NCBI GenBank assembly: GCA_958295665.1
Contig: OY282560.1
Coordinates: 268,747,315-268,811,314 of the forward strand
Direction: 5' to 3'
Source of the DNA: Tipula vernalis
Lineage: Eukaryota; Arthropoda; Insecta; Diptera; Tipulidae
Length of the DNA stretch: 64,000 nucleotides
Made by a program: the position numbers and the translations under genes
Shown: in pieces, positions 11,614 through 22,427 of the stretch
Layout: the number at the start of each line of letters is the position of its first letter
How positions within the stretch are numbered: position 1 is the first letter of the stretch
Notes under the pieces: generated by a model
What the model saw: only the letters and a program-made list of their open reading frames with translations
The model's database searches: none
Told to the model about the DNA's origin: nothing

Positions 11614-12432
11614 ACGTGAGAAATAACCGATTCTAATTAATCGATTTCCGGAATTAAACGTGCGTTTTTCCTTTTATTTTAGTAAAAGGCCGAGGCTTTT
11701 TGGTGGTCTCAAAAAGTGATTGTTTTATCTGCAAACTGTACCGCTTTCTCGTATATTTTTCTCATAATCCACCTCCATATATTCTCCATTACGTTTTAGG
11801 TCTGGTGAATACTTTTAGGCTGGCAATAGCTCCATGTATGCTTATTAGTTTTAGAAGGTTTTAGCCGATCTTGCTTTGGAACTGTTTAAAAATATTTAAG
11901 TTATTATACAACTTTCAATCACCGTAACTTATCACCGAAGACAACTTAAATCTAATTTTAATATCTAATTGAATTTTGAATATGGAGAATTCCATATTAG
12001 TCATCAGACATTTCTAAATATTTACATTTTATTTATTAAACCTATAAACAATTTTTTGTTTTGAAAATTGTCTAGCCAGTAAATAAGGTTGATACATCTT
12101 ACATCTTTTAGGAATATTTCAAACTTACAATAATCGATACTGTCAAAATAAATGGAAATTTATTTTGTACAAAACACTGTTAGTCATCGGGACCGTACAA
12201 TCGTAATAATTTGACATTCACTTATACATATTTCATCATTTTTCGGCGACATCATTTAAAATAAAAATTGAATTTAGTACTTAACTATTAAGTTGGATAT
12301 GTGCTAATTAATAAATCAATGACTGAAAAGTTTTAAGGTACTTTTACTTTGCTAAAATTTTGTTTAGTAGAACAAAAAATAGTTAGGCATCGGGACAAAA
12401 AAAAAACTTAGTTACTCATCTGTTACACGTCC
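11614..12432. other. Non-coding DNA between two transposons
   Basis: A/T-rich, no coding frame. A short phrase of the type TTAG(T/G)CATCGGGAC recurs near 12000 (degenerate), 12180 and 12383, so this may be a remnant of an old dispersed repeat. It ends in the hAT target site GTTACACG. Confidence 0.35.
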
Positions 12433-12874
12433 GTTACACGCAGCGTTGCCAACTATTTTTTACGGAAAACTGAAGAAAAATCTGAATTTCGAGTGGAAAA
12501 ACTGATTACACTAAGTTTAGAAAAAAAAACTGACTGGAGAGAATAAAAGAGCGGGTTATACTACAAAAGTAATACATATGTGTATACCTACATATATATT
12601 CCATTTATATTGATATAATAAGACTTGGTTTTGGTAAAATACCTATTATGTACAAATATTTTTTCACTTGATAATTCCAAAAGGAACGCAAAATATAAAC
12701 AACTTCAATTAATGCAATATTTTTGTCGATAGAATATCCAAAGATTAAATATAATAAAATACATAAACTCATAAAAAATTAATTTATATTTGACAAAAAA
12801 AAATTACCAAATATTTCTTAAAACAACAAATTTTAAAAATTATATTTCTAAAAACAAAACAAAAAAAAAAAAAA

Positions 12875-13115
12875 TCGGCCCTTCGACCCATTCGGCCCTC
12901 GACCCATTCGGCCCTTCGACCTATTCGGCCCTTCGATACTCGGCCCTTTGACACTTTCGGCCCTTCGACACATTCGGCCCTTCGACATTCGGCCCTTCCA
13001 CATTCGGCCCTTCGACACATTCGGCCCTTCGACCCATTCGGCCCTTCGACATTCGGCTCTTCGACATTCGGCCCTTCGACATTCGGCCCTTTGAAATTCG
13101 GCCCTTCGTACCCAT
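12875..13115. repeat. GC-rich minisatellite, 15 units of 15-18 bp
   Basis: Fifteen head-to-tail copies of TCGGCCCTTCGAC(AC)AT. Nearly all units are 15 or 17 bp; one is 16 and one 18. They differ by point changes and by presence or absence of two bases before the final AT. The array is far richer in GC than its surroundings. On the minus strand it is free of stops in all three frames, giving repeats like RRAEC, SKGRM and EGPNV. It lies at the 3' end of the hAT transposase frame, just after the dimerisation region. Confidence 0.95.
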
Positions 13116-14099
13116 TCCATTAATATCACTTGTTTTGTACATTTTAGAATTAAGCTGTTTGAAACTTTGAACATTAAATTAGTGAGCTCAAAATTTTTGG
13201 ACGTCGTGTTAGTTTTGTTCAAATAATCTTTTGTTCTTAAGATTCCTATTAAAGTTGGAATTTCTAATTTGTTTCGTATCTTATTTTTATTCAAATTAAT
13301 TTGAGAAAATATTCGCTCGACATTGGTGGTTGCAATCGGGATAGTTAAAATTGCCATTACAAGCTTTTGTAAATTTGGGAAACATTCACTGCCGTCCGAT
13401 CTTTCGATATTTAAAATATTTTCCCAAAATATTTCCACATGCGTCGTTTCTGTTAAATTTAGCTCAGAAAAATTCATATGGCGCAATTCTCGCCATTCGT
13501 CATCTAAATGTTGAAGATTCTCAACAGGAATAACTTCTGGTAAAAAATGATACAGTTTCGAGACTGTGGACGTATTTTTGTTTATAATATTTTTAGGACT
13601 AATCATTTCAACAGATTTAAGAAAATCACTATGAAAATCAAATTTATTTAACAGATTGTTACAAAAATGTATGTAAAAATTTAAACAATGTGTCCTAAAT
13701 TCTATTTCTTCGGTTTCAGACAATACTTGTGTAAATTCAAGCACCGCAGAAACTTCTGCTCTAAAATAAATATCTTTAAGGTCTTTAATATTTTCACGCC
13801 GCAATATGTCTTGTTTTTTAAACATTTCATTTGAAATATGTTCATCTTTAACAAAATAGTCGAATACGTTTAAATAAAGTCGCGTTATTTCATTGTGCAT
13901 TAAATGTATTTAAGGCGCTTCGCTTTGGAATAACCGATTTAGTTTATTTACGTGCCCCAAAATAAATTTTAGAAATTTTAAATAAATTTTAAATTGAGGA
14001 TTATGTAAATTATCTATTCGCTGAGTTTGGGGGAATTTTTCTAAATCCTCGTGAATAAAAAACAATTTAAGCGCATCTATACGACTTAGCAGCTGTTGA

Positions 14100-14640
14100 A
14101 CTTGTACGAGATGCTGTGTTGTGTTATCTGCGTTTTTACGGCTAATTATGTGCCGTTGTTGTATTCCCGTATGTAGAAAAAAAAACGCACAAATGAAATT
14201 TGTATAATTCTCGCCACTAGCGAGATATTTATTATTTTTGAACTCGTTATAATTTTATTTTAGCATCACCCAACTATTACACTAAAAATTACTTTAATTT
14301 AGTTCAACTGCACACTAACTTCGTTATTAAATTCTTTTTTTTATATTATATACTTTTAGGTAAACTATACGTTTTATTACGTGAAAAGGTCGGAATTCGA
14401 ATTAATAATAATAAAAAATGTCTTCGTAACAAAAATGACAAGGTAGATGAGCGCCGAATACAACTTTTTGTTGTTTTGGGTATTAACGTGCGCGGCGCTG
14501 GTGTGACAATAATGAGTGTGGTTGTGTCAGCGATTGCGTTAGCGCTGAGTGAGTTGAATATGTGTCGATAAATTTAAATTGTTTTAATTTTAATCTGATG
14601 CGTATAATTAATTGATTGTAGTGATGAACAATCAATATAA
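14100..14640. other. Sequence interrupting the hAT transposase
   Basis: Between the WLSIEA motif (right) and the DALKLFF motif (left), which are normally adjacent, lie about 500 bases with no transposase similarity and no ORF. They hold a GC-richer patch (GTGCGCGGCGCTGGTGTG at about 14488). I could not find terminal repeats or a clean target duplication, so the origin and exact borders are unknown. Confidence 0.45.
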
Positions 14641-16743
14641 TTGTGAGTTGCTACAAACTGTTGCCTCTATAGAAAGCCACAGAGTTTGTGATGGGTGAAG
14701 CATTTTACGCGGCTTATAATCAAGAATTATTTGAATTTGTGCGAAAATATCACTACGTTTGGGACTGTTTTGCACAAAATTGTAAATGTCTCTGGCACAG
14801 GCTTCGACATATTTCGGTAAACAATCAATCGCTTGACTTACACAAAGTGCAAATGAATGGCAAGTACATTTAAATATTAATAATTTAGGACAATCTTTTT
14901 TAAGCAGTTGAGCAACTGAATGTTTGGAACCCGTCATGACGTTCGCACCGTCGGCTGCAAACCCAACTAAATATCGTTTATAGTTAATTTCGTATTGCTC
15001 AAATACCTCGACAATTTTTAAATATATGCCAACTGCATCGCATTTCTCGACTTTGACAAGAGTAAAAAAAAAATCTTTTACCCTTTTTCGGAATTCCACT
15101 CTTACTACGATGGATAATAATTTCGTAGTCGAAATGTCTGTCGACTCATCCACGCACATTGAAAAAAAATTTTTCCTTAAAACATTGCATAGCTTATACA
15201 TGTGGCTCTCTCCAATAACATTTTTAACGATGGCAGTAGCTTTTGTGCGACCACAAGTAACTTTTTTTAAAAGTTCGAAGTCAGGAATAATAATTTTTAA
15301 AAGTGGGACCAAATCATCAATAGTTTTAAACGCTAAATTATGTTCTGCGCAAAATGCTGAGAGCTGAATTTCAAATGTTGATACCTTTTTATCCGTGCTT
15401 ACGAACTGTTGGAGTAAATTTTCGGATGATGCATTAAAATTTATTGCCTTTGATTTTTCACGATGCTTTGTCATTTTTGAATGCATTTTTAGATCTGTTG
15501 CTCCTCCAGCTGCTTTCAATTCACAATGGCAAATTGTGCAATAGGCAAAATTATTGTCGCTCTTTTTGAGCCACGGCTTTAAAGACTGGTCGGCTTCCCA
15601 TAATATTGAGTAGTTTCCGTTTACTTTCTTTTTCGATTTCTAGAGAAACAATACAAATTTTCAGTAATTGATTAATTATGTTAATAATATGTGAGGTTAT
15701 AAATTAGTTACTTACTAGTACTTTATTTGCCGATCTACTGATACACTGACCAACGGTTTCATTTGCCACGGTTGCCACATTCCTCAACGATTTGACAATT
15801 ACTTTTCCCATTTTCAGTACAGGTGCTCGAGTTGTTTGCTATTTTTAAAAAAATCGACGCATTACATATTATAATTTTAATAATTATACTCCTGTTTGCT
15901 TACTTTCTTACCTTTTTTTATTAAATATTTATCCATTATATCCTTCAATTTTTTTTATTAAATTTGTACGTATTCATTAAAAATATTAAATAACTAAATG
16001 ACTGCTCAGCTCAGGTGATATTTTATATTTAGTTTTATGTTTTATAACCTCAAATTTTGACACACATGAAATAAATCCACTGCACTTTTTTCTCTGAAAA
16101 CACATAAACTAATTCCTGCAACGATTTTTAAATGAACCAAGGAGACATTTATCGCATAGTTACGCGTTTCAGTTTCTGAATATTTGATGATATTATTATT
16201 TTGACGCATTAAACCAAACTAATAAAAATTAATTAAAAAAACTGAACCGTAATGAAAAAACTGAATTTTGGTTAGAAAAAACTGAAAATCTGATAAGAAA
16301 TGCAAAAACTGAGATTTTCAGATAAAACTGAGAATATGGCAACGCTGGTTACACGTAGGAATTCTCTACAAAAACAAATCATTAAACTTCACATGCATTA
16401 TATACTTCACAGAATTTAAATACAAACTACAGTACATGACCATTTAATTAGAACCTTTTTGAAAACTTAGTTTTTCGGGGAATTCAATATCTTAGCATCA
16501 ATTTCTATTTTTTCTATTGGGTTCATGTCCGAAGAGTTCCCCGGCCAATCTAATAGCGGTATGTTTTTGGAACTTAAATAGTTTTTAACCGACCTTTGCC
16601 GACGGTGAAATAATTGGGGAGTTTTGGTAAAAAGCGTTATCCAACATCTGAATATATTTATCAGCATTCATAATACCATCTATTAAATGAAGAGGCCCAG
16701 GACCTTTTGCGGTGATACACCCCCACACCATGACAGATTTTGG

Positions 16744-18112
16744 TACAAAATCACATAAATTAATACCGGACAATCAATTTGGATTTAGACAAAATCATTC
16801 AACAATAAATGCCATTACAAAATTAACCGCAGATATTGCACAAAATTTAAACAACAAAAAGTGTACCGGCACAATACTTTTGGATATGGAAAAAGCATTT
16901 GAATCAGTTTGGCTAGACGGACTATTATATAAATTAATAAAAATGAAATTTAATAATGACATAATTCAATTACTGTACGAATTATTATATAAACGTAAAT
17001 TCAAAACAACAAATGGGATAGAAATTTCGGAACATACATTCAAGATATTTAATGGGTTGCAGCAGGGAACAATAACGGCACCGGTACTATTTAATTTATA
17101 TACGAAAGATTTGATCGAGAATGAGAAGCTAAATTCAAACAATTGCGTACGCCGATGACATGGTATTATATAGTTCGGAAATCAAAATCAACAATATTAT
17201 TCAAAATTTACAAGAAGCGGTTAATTTTACAATCGATTATTTACACACATGGCGAATAAAAATTAATCCAAACAAATGTGAAACAATATTATTTCGGAAA
17301 CCATATCAATTAGCAACACCAGATACACGACTACATTGGAAAGATTTCAAAATTAACGTCAATAATACAATAAGTGAACAAAAAAAAAGTGTAAAATATT
17401 TAGGCATAAATTTAGACCGGCTATTATATCTAGACGACCACATAAATATCCAAATTAAAAAAGCACAAAAATTTTTTATGCAAAATAAGAGAATGTTCGG
17501 CACAAAAAGAATAAATTCAAAAGTTAAATATGTATATGTATATGCTATAAAACCCTAATTAGACCAATAATTACATACGGATGTCCAATATGGTGGAATA
17601 TCGGCCACAACACCATGGAAAGAATACGTGTATGCGAGAGGAAATGCCTACGATATTGTTGGGGACAATTTAGAGATGCAGAGAATGACTACCAAAAATA
17701 TATAACAAACCAGCAGCAGTACAATAAATATGAAAGCGAAAGGATAGACCTACACATAATAAATTTAACCAGAGAGCACATAAGGAGAGCAACAATAAAT
17801 AGAGAGAATTCCCTGATATACGGACCGTATTACACTGATGACCAAATAAACAAAATTAATTGCCAACCACATAACAATCCAGGACCAGAAACATTTGTAT
17901 ACCTCGACAAGATGGGATATATACAACAAAAAGAGACACAAATACCCATTATATATCACATCCAAAGGAGAACTAACGAAAAAGGATTCAACCAACAAAT
18001 TTTCGGAAGCACGGACAACCAAATTATTAACATGAAGCATAGCACGGCGCAATATTATCTGGACCCGCACAGGTACAGACAAAAGAGAGCCAAATACTGG
18101 TGGCTGCAGTAA
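16744..18112 (+). pseudogene. LINE reverse transcriptase, C-terminal half
   Basis: The frame contains LIPDNQFGFRQNHST, then ILLDMEKAFESVW with the first catalytic Asp, and GLQQGTITAPVLFN. A frameshift near 17155 separates this from YADDMVLYSSE, the catalytic loop. Another shift near 17555 precedes the last part (RVCERKCLRYCWG, ending AKYWWLQ). The family is probably in the jockey or I group, but the clade is not certain. Confidence 0.85.
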
Positions 18113-18582
18113 GATAAAAGAGACAAACCATATACAACTATAAAGATGACGTCAAGGTGATAATGACAAGAGAAGAGGCGATACCGATGATCGATAAAAA
18201 AAATAAATAAATATATACATATAAATAATTGTAAATAAAAAAAAAAAATAAAAAAAAAATAGTATTAATAGATAGATAGTAAGTAGATGTAAATAAATAG
18301 ATATAGGATGGCAATTTTAAAGAACCTTCAATTTTTAGGCCAAAATTAAAATAAACATAGATTTGAATTAAACCTCTCAAAAATTTAATAAATAACAATT
18401 TAAAATTATATAAAATCAAAATTTAGTATAAGAAATAGAGCATAGACGGAGACTCCCCACAATGGAGCATTGTATATATTGTAAAATTTTTAAAGAGCAA
18501 GGCATTTTTATAACAATCTTTGGTCTTAAGTAAATGTAAATAGATAAAAATAAAATAAAGAAAATTGTTTAGGAAAAAAAAA
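18113..18582 (+). other. 3' UTR of the nested LINE
   Basis: Non-coding A-rich tail of the LINE, ending AGGAAAAAAAAA just before the right-hand 14-bp duplicate. Confidence 0.8.
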
Positions 18583-19274
18583 ATGACAGATTTTGGATAT
18601 TTAACCTTTTGTACAAAAGAGTCTTCATTGAAACGCTCATGTGAGCGGCGTTTAACAAAAATATTTTTCTCGGCAATAAAGTCGACCAAAGATTCATCCA
18701 AGAAATAAACCTGAAAATTTGGCCGTTGAAGAAAATTTGTAAAATCGAAACGGCCAACAGGAATTTTTACTTACATTAGACCAATCTGACACTGAGAATT
18801 GCTTTTATGTCCGTCCTCATGCAATTCGTTTAATTATCATGTTGGACGTTAATTTTTGTTTAATAGTCGGGCGACACTGTTGTAGTCCAAATTGTTTAAA
18901 GCGGCGTCATTGTCATTTATTAAAGCCGTTGATCGTTTACGATTCTGTAAGGTTAATTTTAAAATGATTCTATCTTCCCTTTCGGATATTTTCTGCAATT
19001 TTCCCTGTCCGGTGGAGTCACGACCTCGCCATTTTGGAGTTATTTCTTAATTCTAGACACAAAATGTTTACTGGTTCCAACTATTTTGGCAATTTCATAT
19101 TGTTTTAATGATGAATGTTCCAATAAATCAGTCATACGTTGTTTTTTTATCAATGTAATGTCAGCTTTTTGTCCCATTATGACAGTAATGCGAAACTCTC
19201 AAAAATCGCTTACTAAAAACAATTGAAAATTATAACCTATCGCACCAATAAAGAACCACTAACGCAATACTTAA

Positions 19275-19502
19275 CACTAGAACTACCGACCCGTCAAAAT
19301 GACGAATTTACATTTATTGAATTTATTTTGTTTTATTATTATGTAAGAATTATTTTAGAAATTTATGATGACTTTTAATATGGCAATAAAGTAATTATAT
19401 TAAAAATCATCAAAAATTTCCAAAATAATTCTAACATAATAATTAAAAAGATGAATTCAATAAATGTAAATCGGTCATTTTGACCGGTCGGTAGTTCTAG
19501 TG
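19275..19502. mobile_element. 228-bp foldback MITE with TTAA ends
   Basis: TTAA (19271-19274 and 19503-19506) flanks a sequence starting CACTAGAACTACCGACC and ending in its inverse. Inverted repeats of about 50 bp match almost perfectly (GTCAAAATGAC and ACATTTATTGAATT shared). The middle part also pairs in part. TTAA target use and the terminal sequence suggest a piggyBac-derived non-autonomous element. It sits in the 5' part of the Tc1 element. Confidence 0.9.
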
Positions 19503-19751
19503 TTAATAAAAAAATAATGATACCTCATTTATTACACTATTTAAGTGCTACCGTTACCTAATATTCATCAATCGCTCGCTCGGCGCGAAGTACAACATTT
19601 AGAAAAATATTCAATAACAAATTCAAGAGAAATAACGGTAAATAATTTTGTGCGTCATAAACGGCACTAGACTTGTGCTATAAAATAAGGATAAATTTTA
19701 GCAGCAATTTTAGAAAATATAAACTTGCTAATTCAATGGCCATATACTGTA

Positions 19752-20190
19752 GTTAACTTTAGGACCATTTTAGGCATCTCAAATTAAGCAAAGCGCTAGA
19801 GCGAGAGAGATGCCTTATATCTTCGCTGTTGATATCTGTTAACAAATAGTAATTCGAAAAGTACTCATCCGATTTTCATGAAACAAAGACAGACTAATAG
19901 ACATTGATCAAATAAGAAAAACACGATATGGCTAAGATCTCTAGGTGGTCGGATTCCATTGTTATAGATGCGTAAATATTCCTTTCATAACACATTCACG
20001 GAAAAAACTAAAACAATAAAAGTCATAGAATACTAGATACTTTCAAAATTTTATTTTGCTTATGAAATGAATGAATGAAAATGGTTTTGTTTGTACGCTC
20101 ATTAAATAAAACAACGTCATAACTAAAAAAAACCTGGTTTTTAAATAATGCAATTTAAAGTTTTGAAGTAGACTTTGCTACAATAGAATT
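19752..20190. other. Non-coding DNA, no feature seen
   Basis: A/T-rich spacer between the Tc1 element and the pogo-like element. A purine patch (GCGCTAGAGCGAGAGAGATG, near 19794) stands out. No coding frame. Confidence 0.35.
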
Positions 20191-20784
20191 GATATAAGGT
20201 GACGGCACCCATTTCTGACACCTTAATAGATATTTGAAAAAGAATCAATTTTGAAAACTTGGCAAAAATAGCTTTTAAGTTAGATTTTCGATTCCTACGC
20301 AATTATATATTTAGTAGATATCACTTCTAAAAATAAGAACTTTTATTTCTGACATACCAAAAGCCAGAGGCACCTATTGCGTAACACCTCGTCACCTATT
20401 TGTGATACCTACATTTCAGAAGGAAGTACTTAAAACATTATTTTAGTTAAACAAATTTAATTATTTTTAATTAACCAACATTTTATTTAGTACATTTCCG
20501 CTTAAAAAAATAAAATATTTATACTTAATATTCAAGTATCACTTCAGTTCAGTACTTATATTTAAAACTAAAAATTAATTGACTATATTAACATTTGTAC
20601 TATGTATGTATGTGCGATTTTAATGAGCGTTTTTAAATTCCTTTATTACACAATTTTATTAAATTTTCCCATTTCTGGAACTTTAAACATTCCCCTATTA
20701 TTCTCCTGAATTGGCTCCGGGATTATTTCCACTATGTTCTCGGTTTTGTACCACAAACGATCCTTTTTTTCTGGTCATTTGAAT

Positions 20785-21600
20785 CGAAACTGACCACTGA
20801 AACTCATAGAACTTATCAACGCTTTATCTTCCGCTACCGCAATAACAATGCCTGGGAAATATTCCTGCTCATACATAAATATGACATAGCTACCAGCTTT
20901 AATTTCTGGAATGCTTATCGTTTTTGTTTTTATGTTAGGTTCATCCAAACTTTTTTTCACCATTTTATTTTTATTTTGTTTCAGTTGGCCTTTTTTTACC
21001 GATGTTTGCTTCTGTAACAGATTTTTCTCCTTTCTATCCGCTTTTGCCTTTTCCTCATTTTCTTTGATGAGCTGTTTTTTTTTTTGTAGTAAGCCAACCA
21101 TTCATCTGAAGTCGCCACGCTTGGAACTTTAATTCGTGGACGTTTGATAGGCAACTTGCCTTTATCTTCATTTGGCCAAAAAAAAGATGATTTGAACGGT
21201 GTTGGCGCATCATCCATAACGGTCACTAATACCTTTTGAAGTAAAACTTCTCCGCGGACGCCTGAATCTCTTCATTATTTGAGAGAAATACGCTCGATGG
21301 TTCGGATGAAAGAGGGTCTACATTTAAATTGAGCGATCTGGGAGCATCTTCTGAATTAGGAATATCTGTTTCAGAAGTGTGCATGGAAATGTTTTCATTG
21401 TCTTTCAGAACGGATGGTTACTCGTTTTGGAACAAGTCGTTTATTTGAGCCTCAATTATTATAGAGCCATCAACTAAATTAAAGACTCGACAATCATCAA
21501 CATCATCGATTTCATTTATACCAATGGTTTGCAGTTCCACATTGACGTCACACTGAGAAAACTCATATTCATAATCGATACACTTTAAATCATATTTCAG
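20785..21600 (-). pseudogene. Pogo/Tigger-like transposase, C-terminal part
   Basis: From 21600 leftward the minus strand reads an acidic region (DVNVELQTIGINEIDDVDDC), a stop, more acidic sequence, then RPRIKVPSVATSDEWLAYYK, a highly charged Lys/Glu helix, and the terminal domain IKAGSYVIFMYEQEYFPGIV ... ISSMSFSGQFRF. This is the typical tail of jerky/Tigger-like proteins in insects. Frameshifts near 21230 and 21090 and a stop near 21420 show decay. Confidence 0.72.
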
Positions 21601-21609
21601 ATATAAAAT

Positions 21610-22427
21610 ATAGTTAAAAAGACGACAACTACAATTTAAATCTCAATTCGAAATGTTTTATTTATTTTGTCTTATATCTTCAAAAGAAATGTTTTATAAG
21701 TTGCGTGAAAATACTGAACATGCACCTTGAAAATAAAAATTATATTAGTTAGCTTTCATTTATAGCTGGTTTAGTAATATTTGTTTCGGACTTAACTATT
21801 AAATATATGTATGATGGCACATTAATATATTAAGTAAAGAAATAGTTTACACTAATATTATAAATAAAATATTGTAATATACAATGTTTAATATGAAAAG
21901 ATTAGTTATATTAAATAATTGGTTTAGGTGATATTTATCTCAAATTTAGGCATGAAATGTTTGGATCTGGGATTATTTTCATAATTAAGTTCGTTAAAAA
22001 TATATCCTTATTTCCTTATATTTTATATGAAATTTGAAAATTTATTGTTTTCAAATTATATTTGGTTTAGCCTCGAAATCGATATATAGAAATTCTTCAT
22101 GCGAATAAATTTATAAATTTTGTCGACAAAGTTTAAATGGTATATATACATGCGTTGTATGTACCTCCTTATATTAATTAATTCCTAATTAGATACATAT
22201 ATGTATACATATTACATATGTATATAGTATTTTTGGAATCAAATTTATTTTTAATAAATACTCGTATATATTCCGCTTATTAGAATCAAACAGCCACCAG
22301 AAATAAAATAATCTTAGTTAATAAGTTTTGTTAAATACATATTTATTGAACTTAAAAAATTACAAGTTAAAAATTCTTTATCCTATAGATCAGTATAATA
22401 TAATGTTAATTCATATTATATTTTTAT
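21610..22427. other. 3' flank of the two-gene unit, non-coding
   Basis: A/T-rich with no coding frame. It lies between the pogo C-terminal piece and the stop codon of the 816-residue gene, so it should contain one end of the inserted unit. I could not find a terminal repeat or target duplication in it. Confidence 0.4.

Larger units (their letters stand above)
12848..15811 (-). pseudogene. hAT transposase with BED-type finger, interrupted
   Basis: The likely start is ATG at 15811 (MGKVIVKSLRNVATV). Exon 1 ends at 15716 (CTA|GTAAGT), a 76-bp intron spans 15715-15640 (CTCTAG|AAATCG), and exon 2 continues in frame. A BED-like finger reads CTICHCELKAAGG...HSKMTKH. RNase H-fold motifs follow (MCVDESTDISTTKLLSI, FAADGANVMTGSKHS, FKCTCHSFALC, HPSQTLWLSIEA). 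The frame is lost near 14640. It resumes near 14.1 kb (RIDALKLFFIHEDLEKF), is cut by a TAA at 13910-13912, then runs from 13900 through the C-terminal dimerisation region (LTIPIATTNVERIFSQIN) into the minisatellite. It is not functional. Confidence 0.85.
12441..16347 (-). mobile_element. hAT-superfamily DNA transposon, defective
   Basis: The ends are the inverted repeats CAGCGTTGCCA (12441-12451) and TGGCAACGCTG (16337-16347). Both sides carry the perfect 8-bp duplication GTTACACG (12433-12440 and 16348-16355), the hAT hallmark. The 3.9-kb interior holds one minus-strand transposase gene with a short intron, an in-frame stop, about 0.5 kb of unrelated interrupting sequence near 14.1-14.6 kb, and a GC-rich minisatellite at its 3' end. 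Confidence 0.93.
16744..18582 (+). mobile_element. 5'-truncated jockey-like LINE
   Basis: A perfect 14-bp duplication ATGACAGATTTTGG (16730-16743 and 18583-18596) brackets it, and it ends in a poly-A tail (about 18574-18582). It begins inside the reverse transcriptase domain, so the 5' part was lost at insertion, as is usual for target-primed reverse transcription. It sits in the Tc1 transposase gene. Confidence 0.93.
16467..19177 (-). pseudogene. Tc1-type transposase split by a LINE
   Basis: The N-terminus starts at ATG 19177 (MGQKADITLIKKQRM) with a helix-turn-helix (LLEHSSLKQYEIAKIVGTSK, HFVSRIKK), then a stop. Further N-terminal or catalytic-core pieces occur near 18760-18600 (FLDESLVDF). 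The rest lies on the other side of the LINE: PKSVMVWGCITAKGPG, then a frameshift, then LLDWPGNSSDMNPIE with the third catalytic Asp. Frameshifts and stops make it inactive. It would have cut and pasted the element at TA sites. Confidence 0.83.
16430..19749 (-). mobile_element. Tc1-type DNA transposon with two nested insertions
   Basis: The left end CAGTACATGACCATTTAATT (16430) and the inverse of the right end, CAGTATATGGCCATTGAATT (to 19749), form matching inverted repeats, each flanked by TA (16428-16429 and 19750-19751). Removing the nested LINE and MITE with their duplications leaves about 1.24 kb, the normal Tc1 size. The transposase lies on the minus strand. Confidence 0.88.
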
